From NCBI RefSeq assembly GCF_963259705.1, contig NC_081842.1, positions 41,478,796-41,542,795 of the forward strand: a stretch of DNA of 64,000 nt, in the 5' to 3' direction. The translations under genes were made by a program, and so were the position numbers. Shown here one piece after another: positions 24,718-35,084 of the stretch. The notes under the pieces were generated by a model, which did not search any database, had not been told where the DNA came from, and worked only from the letters and a program-made list of their open reading frames with translations. Position 1 is the stretch's first letter, and each line of letters begins with the position of its first letter. Source of the stretch: Myotis daubentonii (lineage: Eukaryota > Chordata > Mammalia > Chiroptera > Vespertilionidae).

Positions 24718-25185
24718 TCTATAATAATAAAAGCATAATATGCAAATCGACCCAACGCCAAACATCAGAACAGCTGACCCGTCCAGACAACCACGCTATG
24801 ACACCCACTGGCTCCAGGCCAGCCAAGGTGTGTGAGATGCAATTGGTTGGGCCCGGCCATTGCCCCATGATCATCCTGCAGAGTGAGGCCCAAGCCACCA
24901 GCTGGCAGGGTGATCAATGGGGAGGGGCCTCTCCACGATTGGCCCAAAAAGGGAGGCCCAGGCCACCGACCTGCCATCTGCGGCGGGTGGTCGGGGCCTC
25001 CCTGGGCAGGGGGACGGGGGGTGGGGGTGGGAGGGGGGTGCGATCCCTCACGAAGCCCCTTCCGGTATCCTGGGCCTATCTCTTTGGGGCCGGCGGCGGT
25101 GCTGTGGTGGGTGAGCGGGCCCTCCTTCTGTCCACGGAAGCTCACCAAGAGGGACACAATGGTCAAGCTCCTCTGTTTAACATAG
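24718..25185 (+). mobile_element. Helitron (HeliBat-type) 5' portion, 3' end not found
   Basis: Begins TCTATAATAATAAAAGC after a host A at 24717, matching the Helitron 5' terminus seen in reverse at 50013. A gcataatatgcaaatcgacc segment and a GC-rich body follow. The composition shift ends near 25185, but no hairpin plus CTAG is present there, so the 3' end is deleted, mutated or lies beyond a captured segment. A G-quadruplex-prone run lies at 25003-25039. The 180-residue plus and 133-residue minus frames come from this GC-rich body and show no Rep/helicase motif or known domain. Confidence 0.75.
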
Positions 25186-25219
25186 TTACCTCTTCTGTGA
25201 AGCCTTTCAGGATATTTTA

Positions 25220-25385
25220 GAAAATTTCCCTTCGCCCATAGAGCTCCAACTGTGTACCTATCCTGTTATCTCACTTGATTAACCCAATTTCATTTACTCA
25301 CCATCTAGTATGTGTCAACTCTATGACAAGTGTTTGAGCTGCAAGGCAAGGTAAGAGTTCAAACCAGTCCTCAAGAACCTGGAAA
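25220..25385 (-). mobile_element. Ancient LINE fragment, L2-like, antisense
   Basis: Contains actcaccatctagtatgtgt followed by caactctatgacaagtgttt and a caagaacctgg end, an eroded antisense L2 3' terminus. Confidence 0.5.
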
Positions 25386-25499
25386 AATAAGCAGTCTCCA
25401 CACCATTTTCTGCTTTTCCTCCCAGTTCCAAAAGTCATTCAGACTCAAACTTGGCATGAAAAATAAAATCCCTAACAGAGATCCAGAGGGTCTCACTTA

Positions 25500-26124
25500 T
25501 CTACACTAATAAAAGAGAAACATGGTAATTGGCATACGACTGCTACCCTTCCCATTGGCTAATCAGGGTGATATGCTAATTAACTGTCAGCCAAGAGGGC
25601 GGCCGGCAGCCAGGCAGCTGATGCGAAAAGGGAGGCTTGCTTGCTTCAGTGACGGAGGACTCCAACGTTCCCCGCCTGACTTGCCGGCCTCTCAGCTGCA
25701 ACTCTAAGCAACTATGTTGCAAATATAGAAGATAAACAAAACCCCAGAAACCTGCTTTACTCAGCCGTGCTTCAGCCAGCCGGACCACAACATTGTGTCA
25801 AATACAGACGGTAAACAAAGGCCAGAAACCTGTTTTCAGCAGCCGAGTCCTCAGAGCTAAAGCTGGACCAGAATAAAAAAGAAAAAAAGGAAAAAAGGAG
25901 CGGTTGGGAGCTTCAGTCCCAGCCTGAAAACGGCCCTCAGCCCCTCAGCCAGACTGGCCAGGCACCCCAGTGGGGACTCCCACCCTAAAGGGTGTGTGAC
26001 CAGATGCAAACAGCCATCATCCCCTCACCCAGGCTGGCCAGGCACCCAAGCGGGACCCCCACCCTGATCCAGGACACCCTTCAGGGCAAACCAGCGAGCC
26101 CCCACCCATGCATCAGGCCTCTAT
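25500..26124 (+). mobile_element. HeliBat-type Helitron, first of a head-to-tail pair
   Basis: Starts TCTACACTAATAAAAGAG after a host A at 25499. It ends with gcatcaggcctcta, the typical Helitron 3' terminus; the last base of the expected CTAG reads T. The second element starts immediately after. Internally there are two imperfect direct repeats: 25709-25766 against 25786-25846 (both with ataaacaaa/taaacaaa and ccagaaacctg), and a cagcccctca...ggccaggcacc block repeated about 100 bp later. No autonomous Rep/helicase coding is seen. An alternative is that 25500-27101 is one composite element containing an internal 5'-end copy. Confidence 0.82.
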
Positions 26125-27101
26125 TCTATATAGTAAAAGGGTAATATGCCTCCCGGCACCAGCACCGGGATCAGTGGAGCCGCGAGGCCTCCCGGCACCG
26201 GGATCAGCGTGACAGGGGGCAGCGCCCAAACCCCCTGATCACCCTGCAGCTCTTTGTGTGACAGGGTGCAGCGCCCCAACCCCCTGATTGGCCCTGCTCT
26301 GTGGGTAATAGAGGGTGGCGCCCAAACACCCCTCCCCCCCCACGGGCCCTGCTCTGTGTGTGAAAGGGGTAGAGCCATAACCTCCCCATCGGCCCTGCCC
26401 TGAGTGTGACAGTGGCGGCGCCCCAACCCCCTGATCTGCCCTGCTCTGTGAGTGACAGTGGGGAGCTCCTCAACCCCCTGATCAGCCCTGCTCTATGTGT
26501 GACAGGGTACGGAGCCCCAACCACCCTTATGGGCCCTGCTCTGTGCATGACAGGGGCCAGCGCCCCAACTCCCTGATCCGCCCTGCTCTGTGAGTGACAG
26601 TGGGGAGCTCCTCAACCCCCTGATCGGCCCTGCTCTATGTGTGACAGGGTACGGAGCCCCAACCACCCTGATGGGCCCTGCTCTGTGTATGACAGGGGCC
26701 AGCGCCCCAACCCCCTGATCCGCCCTGCTCTGTGCGTGACAGGGGGTGGCGCCGCAACCTCCCCATCGACCCTGCCTTGAGTGTGACAGGGGCAGTGCCC
26801 CAACCCCCCAATCGGCCATACACTGAGCGTGACTAGGGGTGGCATCGCAACCTCCAGATCCGCCCTGCTCTGTGCATGACAGGGGGCTGCACCCCAACTC
26901 CCCAATCGGCCCTGCTCTGAGCCCGATCAGGGGCTGCACCTAGGGATTGGGCCTGCCCTCTGCCACCCGGGAACAGGCCTAAGCCAGCAGGTCGTTATCT
27001 CCCGAGGGGTCCCAGACTGCGAGAGGGCAAAGGCCAGGCTGAGGGACCCCCTCTCCCCCCCCCCCCCCGAGTGCACAAATTTTTGTGCACCCGGCCTCTA
27101 G
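26125..27101 (+). mobile_element. HeliBat-type Helitron, second of the pair, with intact 3' end
   Basis: Starts TCTATATAGTAAAAGGG. The 3' terminus is textbook: a perfect hairpin at 27071-27090 (9-bp arms GTGCACAAA/TTTGTGCAC, 2-nt loop), then CCGGCCTCTAG ending at 27101, followed by host T. The body is GC-rich and mostly made of the minisatellite described separately, followed by a unique piece and a 14-nt C run (27055-27068). No coding capacity for a transposase. Confidence 0.9.
26190..26940 (+). repeat. 47-48 bp GC-rich minisatellite inside the Helitron
   Basis: About 15-16 tandem units of the form ccctgctctgtgtgtgacag followed by a GGG-gcgccccaaccccctgatc segment. The ccctgctct start recurs at 26439, 26486, 26534, 26581, 26628, 26676 and 26723, a period of 47-48 bp. 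A three-unit block of 142 bp (26440-26581) is repeated almost unchanged at 26582-26723. The long minus-strand frames (101 to 148 residues) are only translated repeat, and the period is not a multiple of three. Confidence 0.93.
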
Positions 27102-27934
27102 TATAGTATAACTGGTTTATTGTTGATCCATTTGGCTTAATGATATTCTGTTTGTATATGTATCAACTTTTGTGGGATTACATTAGATTATTAATTTGCA
27201 GAGACGAAGATGAGTTCTAGGAAATTTCTGAAGTCTATTTGGACAGATTTTTAGGCTGGCTCTACAGGCAATTTGTTTCTTAATAAAATAATTCATGATG
27301 ATGATAAAAATGCAAATGAGATGCTGCTCTTTGGGAAGGCTGTGGTACAATATTCTTGCGTATATCTTTTTGGTAGAATTTGAGATCACTTAAGGGTGAA
27401 ATTACCCTTAAGGGAACAAGTTGCTACTGCAGAATGAAAACTGTGTTTCTCCAAATCATTTCCAATGAAACATTGACAGGTCCAAGGTCATTGGTTTTAC
27501 AAGGCATCAGAAATAAGCTGTTTGGCTTCTTCTGATAGTGAATGACATCAGCTTTCCCAGGTTTTTTTCTTCTCATTTCCTTTGCCCAGAAAAATCTTAT
27601 TTTTTTCCTTTCCATTTTATGTTTCTTGCAAATATAAAACATACTGGATTTAGAGAAAGAAAAGTTGGGATTAAGTCTCAGTCACATCACATACGAGGTA
27701 TATACATTTAGGAAGATAGTTACTGTTCTGTGACTCAGATCCCTAACCAGTGAAATGAGGAGAGTGTATCATTGCTGCCTAACCCCCATGGCTGCTGGGA
27801 GCCATAGAATGTAATACATGTACAATGTCATCTTCTTTTTCTTCTTCATCTTCATCTCTCTCTTATTCTCTTTGGAGCTAATCTTCAAAGATACTTTTTT
27901 AAGGAAGACATTATGTAAAGATGCAGACAATACC
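27102..27934. other. Non-coding tract, nothing recognised
   Basis: AT-rich DNA with a TTC/CTT-rich patch at 27830-27862. No gene or repeat family supported. Confidence 0.45.
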
Positions 27935-28382
27935 TTAGTCCACCCCTTATCCAGGGGGATATGTCCCAAGACCCCCAGTGGATGCCTGAAACTTCAGATA
28001 TACTGAACCCTATATACACTATGTTTGTTTCTTAGATGTAAATACCTTTTCACTTAAAGGAAGCACTTTAAGGCTTCTCTCTAGCATATTTGAATTGCTA
28101 ACATAACTACTCTTACACTTTGAGGCCATTATTGAGTAAAATAATTACTTGAACACCACACTGCTAATGGGCAGGGAACATTTATAGCATGAATATACTA
28201 GACAAAGGGATGATTCACGCCCCAGAGATGTAAATCAGGTAGGATGGAACAGATTTAATCACACTACTCAGAATGGCACACAGTTGTTTACCTATGGAAG
28301 TTTCCATTTAATATTTTTGACCATGGGTTACTGAAACTGAGAAAAGTGAAACCACAGGTAGCGGGAAGGGGGGGTGGGCTAC
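27935..28382 (-). mobile_element. Tigger-type DNA transposon, internally deleted
   Basis: The left end has ccccttatccagggggatat, then aagacccccagtggatgcct. The right end has ggttactgaaactgagaaaa, then a gtgaaaccacaggta segment and gggaaggggggg, the inverted counterpart. The interior contains, on the minus strand, the beginning of a Tigger-type transposase reading frame. An autonomous Tigger is about 2.4 kb; this copy has lost nearly all of the coding region. Confidence 0.85.
28043..28129 (-). pseudogene. Tigger transposase, N-terminal coding fragment
   Basis: On the minus strand an ATG at 28129-28127 opens 29 codons without a stop, rich in Lys/Ser at first and ending in a VLPLSEKV-like segment. 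This is the start of a Tigger (pogo-group) transposase, just before its DNA-binding helix-turn-helix region. After this point the sequence jumps to the other transposon end, so the DNA-binding and DDE catalytic domains are all missing. It is a relic and cannot make an active enzyme. Confidence 0.7.
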
Positions 28383-28499
28383 TCTGCACAGAGTGAAGAG
28401 TAGCATACTCAAAGGCCCCTTTTCAATGTTTCTGCTTCTACATATAAAATACCCACAGCATTACTTGGAGTTGCTGAATGGTAATTGACCATTGTAATC

Positions 28500-28700
28500 A
28501 CTTTTTGAGGAAGACATAGTACCCAGTTCTTTGCATGAATGATCTCATTCAAGTTTTACCCCAGTGCTGACATCACAGCATTATTATTCTTTATATTTCA
28601 CAGAGGTGAAAATCATGACTTGGAGAGGTTGGTTGCTTTGTTTATGGAAACACAGTGGATGAGTGCCTGGCAGTCTGACTCTGGAGTCCATCATCTTAAA
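28500..28700 (-). mobile_element. MIR SINE, antisense
   Basis: Order gaatgatctcattcaagttt, cattattattctttatattt, cacagaggtgaaaatcatga, and the head with a ctgactctggagtcca segment. This is an antisense MIR with recognisable head and core. Confidence 0.75.
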
Positions 28701-30224
28701 CATTTGTAGGTGGTGAAGAGGCCATAAGGCAAAGTTCTATCCTGAATCTGAAGTGGAGTTTCTCAGCTCTTGGCTAAACGTACAGCATCGAGAGCCTAAG
28801 GGAAGAGTCGGAATTCACATCTTTAGATCTCATTTGATTGTCAGCACCTAAGAGCAATGGAAAGGGCCGAAAGCCAGGAGGTGCTCAGGCCAGCATGAAC
28901 ATCAGAGAGGACGTGTGACAGTGGCCAAGGACAGGAAGAACTTGTCAGCTAAGTCCTGGTGTCAGACCTGCCAATCATGTTTCAACATTCCGAAGAGAAA
29001 AATCCAGTAAGCAGCTAGTCATAGCACCTAACCGGGCAAGAGCAAATCAAGTCACTCTGAAATAAACTTAAATTAAAGAAAAAAAATAAAATATATATAT
29101 ATCAGCCCATGACCTTTAGCAATAATCTTTGCTACCCTCAAAAGTCCAATATGTGATATGAAAGGGGTGATCACTCTTTTGAGCCATCTGTTGGAGTGAG
29201 ATAATTCATATCCCTTCACTGGGTCCTCTCCATGCATTGGCACTTGACCAGTTTGTGTCTTCTCAGGTGGGTAGCTTAAGGGTTTTCCCAGTCATAGAAA
29301 AAGGGTTCCTCCTTTCTCTCACTCAGGTACTGAACACAACAAAATTCACCTCTAAATATGAGCATATTTATCTCCTGAGAGCAACATCCAGAGGATCCTT
29401 GGCTTTCTTAGAACCAATATAGCTTCAGATAAAAGCACACTAAATCCAGCCAGGTACTCTCTTTCCTAAAGACGCCTCTGAGCTTGCTCACTCCTGCATG
29501 GGATTAAGACTCAGCGCTGAGTTCAGGCTGGCACTAATGAGCCCACAAACATCCTCAGAGCAGAACGGAGGAAGACACAGGTGAAACAAATCAAACAGAA
29601 CAATCAGGGGTGAATTTTCCATGTGGCCCAGTGTGGAGATTTCCTGGCGGGATTTCCATTAACATGAATGGGAGTTGTACCACTAAATCCCTACACACTG
29701 TGCAGAAAATGTGCCTCTAAGTGCTCGGCAGCATTATGCCTGATGGGACAAAAACACAAACTACCCAAACCAGGGGAAGTGCTCCTGGGGCCAAGATACC
29801 AAGATTCACGGCAGAAGGTGCCTCAAGTCCTAACTGTCCTGGGTGAGACAAAATGGACCCCCATGCGGCTTGACATAGTGCACTGGAAATAGAAGGGCTC
29901 TCCACAACCTGCCAGGCGATGCTTCTCGCTCTCCTCCACACAGACTTTGATTGTGAGTTGATCTGGTGTTCCACACAAATGGCCTGTGTTTGCTAAAATG
30001 ATTTCCCTCCTGCTCTGATTACCTGAAATTTCAGTAAACCTTAGCATTGCATCAGGCCCACTGGAACCAGAAACACAGGGGATGATAGTGCCTGATGTGG
30101 TTTTATGGCCTCTGCAAAGTAAATGCTGCAAAGGGCTCTTACCCTAAGATCAAAGAAAAGAGTCCAGAAATCACTCAGCCTGCTTGCTTTCACAGAGCAA
30201 TTTCCTTTCCATATCATCTACAGG
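28701..30224. other. Non-coding tract, repeat-poor
   Basis: No young repeat. A stretch at 29600-29725 resembles a very old amniote repeat (see findings). Frames of 85 and 102 residues on the minus strand overlap each other and a plus frame, have no domain, and are treated as chance. Confidence 0.4.
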
Positions 30225-30750
30225 GTGGCTCTGAAACACAGGTCTGATCATGTCGCTTTCCTTCTCAAAAATCTTCACTGTTCCCTTCTTCCTCTAAAAC
30301 AATGTTTGTGGCTCTCCACAAATTATCTTTCTCTCTCATCTGCTACTCTCCATGTATTATATTTTTCAAGTGTTTTTTTTTTAATTTATTTGCCATTCCT
30401 CTAAATGAAGTCACCCCTCATTGACCTTACTCACACACCCAGAATAGCTCCCTCTCAGTGATCCCTCTCCTCTATCTACTTATCCTTCAAAGTCAAGGTT
30501 GTATATGTCATCTTCTCTATTAAACATTTCTCATACTGACTTAACCAGTTACTCTGCCATTCTCTCTTTGAACCTGCATTGTAGAATTCATTGAATTCTG
30601 CTCTTAGGTACTTACATTTCTACTACATTTTGTCCTTTATCTTTCTGTTTCCTCAATTACATTGTAAGTGCCACCAACAAGTTCTTCAAACCTTGGTATT
30701 TACCAACACACTTTGTTCATACTGGATATTAATAAATATCTGTTAGAGGA
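30225..30750 (+). mobile_element. L2 LINE, 3' part, sense
   Basis: The left part matches the L2 pattern with ctgatcatgtcgctttcctt and a ctcaaaaatcttcactgttc segment. The right part includes caaagtcaaggttgtatatg, aacctgcattgtagaattca and the 3' terminus with attaataaatatctgttaga. Reading frames are fully eroded. Confidence 0.75.
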
Positions 30751-30879
30751 GTAAAAGTTAGGAGAAGGTCCCACTCTTGCTTCCTGCCTCAATACCATTT
30801 TTTTTCATCCTCTGTAGTGCATGATGATGAAGATAGCAAGTAATTACCAACACTCCTCTAATTGTTCTTCCATATGAGC

Positions 30880-31095
30880 ATCTATGGAATACCTCACATG
30901 TGTCAGGATACAGCAATGGCAACGCAGATGTGGGTACGACACACTCCTTGCCCAGGAGCAGCTCACGGTCTAGATGGCAATGGAGTGATGGCTAAGTGTT
31001 AAGGAGCATCACTGTGTGTGATAAAAATTGTTATAATTGTGTCCATCTGCATAGAAAGGCTGTGATGAGGGGCATGTGACATCTGGGTGGTTCTC
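30880..31095 (-). mobile_element. Ancient LINE fragment, L2-like, antisense
   Basis: A gaatacctcacatgtgtcag segment, then a caggagcagctcacggtcta segment, reproduce the antisense L2-type pattern with strong divergence. Confidence 0.5.
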
Positions 31096-31404
31096 TGCTA
31101 AATGGGCAAGTGCCTAAGCAGCTGAGTTGCAGCATCAGGCAGCAGCATGCTCACCTAGAAGTCAACTTGTCAGAACTCAGACGCGATTATGAGTGAGGCA
31201 GGGTGCCTTCCATATGAGGCCACCTCTCCTCTTCTCCATCCAGTTCCCTTACCTCTCCCTCTCCCTTCTCTTCCTCACACTCTTTTGCTCCAGTTTTCAA
31301 GGTGATTAATCTGTTAATCTTTGATAAACTTATCAAGTAAAGATGAAACTGGCTTAAGTTTCCTCTGGAAAAGGTTAAAAGATGAAGCATGATTTCACAA
31401 AAAG

Positions 31405-31660
31405 AGTAACAGGCTTTGGAATCTGGCAACCCTCAATTTCCAGCTTTAGCATTTCTTATCTACATGACCTGCAACCATTATTTCAATTCTCTGAGCTTCA
31501 TTTTCCTCCTTGGGCAAGTTCCTTGAACTCTAAAAGCCCTCAGTTGCTTCTTTTGTAAAATTCAGATATTAATACCTACCTGGTAGGGCTATTTTAAGGA
31601 TTAGAAATGCTGTATAAAAGTGCTTAGGCAACACATAGTAGACACTCAAAGCATGGTGGT
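31405..31660 (+). mobile_element. MIR SINE, sense
   Basis: Head with ggctttggaatctggcaacc, core with tctgagcttcattttcctcc, then aatacctacctggtagggct and a tail with gcaacacatagtagacactc. The core appears partly duplicated (a second ttgggcaagttccttgaact segment), so two fragments may be fused. Confidence 0.75.
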
Positions 31661-33894
31661 TATTAATAGTTGCAGAGATATAATACTTGTTCAAACACTT
31701 GTCTGGCTAGTGCTGGAAATGCAAGGCATGCTAACAGGCAAATAGTGGAAAGTTTGAGGGCTGAAAGCCATGAGTTCTCAGAGTGTCCTGCCAGCACCTG
31801 TGATGTGGCCATCCATCCAACCCACAGGTCATGGGATAAATGGGGTGTTGTGAGTTCCCAGCTCTGCCAATGGTATTAGCATGGGAATCTGGGTAAGTTG
31901 CTAATCTTCTTGCCTCAATTTCCTCCTGCTTAATATGTATCCTGAGATCGCCTCCCCTGACAGGGTGGTTTTGACTAATGTACAATTGAGCTTGGAGCTC
32001 CTTGGTTATAGGGGACCTATAAAAGCCAGAGGTATTACTATTCATTTCAAGGCTCCTGTATCTGCCGTGAGACTCAAAGAAGTGGAGTTCCTTCCCCCAC
32101 CCTTCTTGTAATATTTAGTTTCTTTGAGTTGCTTCATCAGAAGAAATACTGAGTTCTCCATTTCCTTGGCTCACTTTCCCACTGACGAGGGTGATGTTAA
32201 CATCGAATCCTGAATCGCGGCTAAATCAATATTATAGCAGCTGCGAGAGAAGGGCACTAGCCCTAAAACACAAACACACTTTCTTTTCCAAGAAAGACTG
32301 TAGTTCCCCTAGTGTTAACTTCCCGTTGTTCCCCTCGATGCCTCCCCCACCACCCTCCCCTCCTGCCACCAGCACGACCCAGATCACATTAGAGTCCCAG
32401 AGCACAGGGAACAGTTCTCGTCTATCCGTCACCAAGGAGGCAGACGGGACAGGGGGAACAACAAGTCATTTGTACCCGATGAGGAGGACACTCCTGGGAA
32501 ACAAACAGATGAGCCACCCCATGAATCTGAGCCATTCTCTGAGGTAAACAGAACTGCATGAGAAACCACCAATTATCTCCAGCATCGCCCTCACCTCTCT
32601 CACTGCCCTTCTGGCAGTCGGGTGGGGGACATGAAACTGTAGCTTGGACCAATATCTGATTCTGAGAAAGTTAACCCTCGCAAAGGTGATTTTCTTTTCC
32701 CTCATTCTCTTGGAGTTGAATAACCATCCATTTCTATTACCTTTTTGTCAATTAGATTTTTATTGAAGGGGCATATTTTCATAGGAAAGTGACCAAAATA
32801 ACTTTCAGAGTGTTCAGACTGGGAGTGCCAACTTTTAATTAACCAAATTAGTGCACAGTAAAGTGCAAGTGGAATATATAGTTCAAAACACTTTTAGAAT
32901 CTTTTCTTGAAAGCAAAGCAAAACAAAACAAAACAAAGTAAAAAAACAACACCACCAAAAACAAACAAACAAAAAAAAACAGCACCACCCAGCTACTTCT
33001 GAGACAGTTGGAATATTGATTCAATTCTCCAACAGCGTTCTAGGACACCCAGTGGGGAATCGGAGAAATCTGTTACCACAAACCACTGTAGTTTTTGTGT
33101 GAACACTATTATTATCTCCTAATTTCACCAATTGTAACGGTGACTATCAGGAAATACTAATGATGGCTAACGAATTGGGTCTGCAGGTCAGGCAACCTGC
33201 CCTAGTGTTTAGAAAACATACGCTGGACAATGTCATTATATAGAAAAATGATGTCTGTGATAGCAATAAAACAAAAAGTTAGAAGGTAAGTGAAATGGTA
33301 GCTGAGGATTCAGGAGCAGGCTTTTAAGAAAGGCAAGCTCAACTCGCCAAAGTGGGATAAAGCCCTATTTCTAGTTTTAAAATAGGTATTCTTTTTAAAA
33401 ATATGAAATCCATGTTTAAACTTTACAGAATTTGAGCCACCATACTATAACTCAAGGGGCTATTTTTATCCTATATTTCATTAGTGCTTACCTAAAACAT
33501 GCCATTGGAAAATCTTCTGTGATAAAGTTCCTTTTATTCAATGTGAACCTAAATTACTGTCCTAAAAACCACTGATGTACCCCAAGAGCATACCATAGAG
33601 CGAGTCCTTATGCCCAGTCCCCTTAGCCAAACAGATGACCTGTTCCTCTCTGGGAGGTGCTGTCTCAGGTCTTCCCTGCCCACAGTGAAAGGAAGGTTAG
33701 GAAATTAATGAGTCGAATGAATACTTAGTAACAGAAAAAAGAAAAACAAGAAAGGAGACATCTTCTGGAACAACTTCTTATGGAACAAGATGAGCTGCTC
33801 CTATGTTCATTTTGGAAAAGTCATTAGTAATTACATGGTACCTCTGATCTCCTATCAGATATTAACACCAACAAGAAAAAAAAAGAGGAAGAAT
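31661..33894. other. Non-coding tract with an A-rich island
   Basis: Contains C-rich sequence at 32330-32370 and an A-rich simple-repeat stretch at 32918-32982 (CAAAA and AAAC units). The frames between 32191 and 32705 on both strands are shadows of one another and show no domain. Confidence 0.4.
32918..32982 (+). repeat. A-rich simple repeat (CAAAA)n/(AAAC)n
   Basis: Irregular CAAAA units followed by AACA and AAAC units. No SINE body is attached on either side. Confidence 0.8.
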
Positions 33895-34035
33895 AAACTA
33901 ACAGTTATTAGGCATCTCATGTATGTGAGGCCCTGGGCTTTGCATGTACCGTTTCACTTAATTTGCACAACATTTAAATGAGGCATTGTTTTAGACAAGG
34001 AAACTGAGGCACAGAAAGGTTAGGTAATTTGTCTT
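33895..34035 (-). mobile_element. MIR SINE, antisense
   Basis: Antisense core: aacagttattaggcatctca, a cgtttcacttaatttgcaca segment, and acaaggaaactgaggcacag followed by aaaggttaggtaatttgtc. Confidence 0.8.
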
Positions 34036-34379
34036 CCACATGTTTAGAACTTTTGGAAAATTCTGAAAGCTAGAAACACTAGCTAGAAGGCATCATTTAG
34101 GAGTTTTGCATTCCCTGATGATCCTTACAAGCAATGATTTGAAAGGTCATCCTGTGGTTTTTCAGGGAATGGAATGTAAGTCCTTCTACAAACTCTCAAA
34201 ATGCGGAGTGTCGAGAGATCTAAAAAGGGTTGACCATTTTGGAACATTTTCAAGGTACGCAGAGCAGGGTTCCATGGGGGAGTGAATCACACTCAGTAGT
34301 ACCTGCTCATTCATGTTCTTAGATGAATCCTATGTCAAAAACAGGAAGATTCAGGGGAATGAATGCAGCAACCACTCTT

Positions 34380-34598
34380 TTTTTAAAAATATATTTTATT
34401 GATTTTTACAGAGAGGAGGAAGGGAAAGGGATAGAGAGTTAGGAACATCGATGAGAGAGAAACATCGATCAGCTGCCTCCTGCACACCCCACACTGGGGA
34501 TGTGCCCACAACCAAGGTACATGCCCTTGACTGGAATCGAACCTGGGACCTTTCAGTCCACAGGCCGATGCTCTATCCACTGAGCCAAACCAGTCAGG
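34380..34598 (-). mobile_element. Ves SINE, antisense, young-looking
   Basis: Left end is T/A-rich (tatattttattgatttttac); a gagagaaacatcgatcagct segment follows, and the tRNA-like head is at the right (ccactgagccaaaccagtca). A perfect 15-bp target duplication GCAGCAACCACTCTT lies at 34365-34379 and 34599-34613. The A and B boxes are well kept, and the intact duplication suggests fairly recent insertion. Confidence 0.95.
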
Positions 34599-34729
34599 GC
34601 AGCAACCACTCTTAATAAGGTCCCACCCATAGAGACACTACAGAAGAGAGCGAGGAGGGCAAAATCACCACGAAGGAAGTGTAACTGTCAGAGGACAAGT
34701 AAGAACTGAAGCCAGAGGGAAGTACCTCA

Positions 34730-34865
34730 GACCTGGAGTGAGGAAAATGGGGGTTAAGCCCATTTAGTTGCTGTGTGATCTCAGGCAAATCACTCCACTT
34801 TCCTGAGCCTCAGTTTTCTCATTTATGAAAAAGGGAATTGGGTCCTGAAAAGTTACTGCCAAGGT
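34730..34865 (+). mobile_element. MIR SINE, sense
   Basis: Core gctgtgtgatctcaggcaaa, then cctgagcctcagttttctca followed by tttatgaaaaaggg. A Ves SINE lies directly on its 3' side. Confidence 0.75.
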
Positions 34866-34877
34866 CCCCTCCACTTT

Positions 34878-35084
34878 TTTAAAAAAAAAATTAATTTTGA
34901 TTGACTTCAGAGAGGAAGGGAGAGGAAGAGAGAGATAGAAGCATCAATGATGAGAATCATTGATTAGCTGCCTCCTGCACACTGGGGATTGAGCTCGAAA
35001 CCGGGCATATGCCCCGACCAAGAATTGAACCATGACCTCCTGGTTCATAGGGTGATGTTCAACCACTAAACAACAATGTCTGGG
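34878..35084 (-). mobile_element. Ves SINE, antisense
   Basis: T/A-rich left end, gagaggaagggagaggaaga, and the tRNA-like head at the right side. A perfect 12-bp target duplication CCCCTCCACTTT lies at 34866-34877 and 35085-35096. The head is more mutated than in the copy at 34380 (the usual cactgagccaaaccgg reads ccactaaacaacaatg), so it belongs to another subfamily or is older. Confidence 0.92.

Noticed and set aside
24678..25220. 180-residue plus-strand frame, possible Helitron-captured exon
   Set aside because: It starts upstream of the Helitron and runs through its GC-rich body, and overlapping frames exist on the other strand. No domain or splice structure supports a captured gene.
26121..26939. 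Overlapping minus-strand frames of 97-148 residues with repeated HTQSRA/PLSHTEQG-like segments
   Set aside because: They read through the 47-bp minisatellite. The period is not a multiple of three, the same repeat appears in several frames, and there is no start-site or domain support.
26190..26940. CRISPR-like regular repeat array
   Set aside because: Units are contiguous with no unique spacers, and the array sits inside a eukaryotic Helitron.
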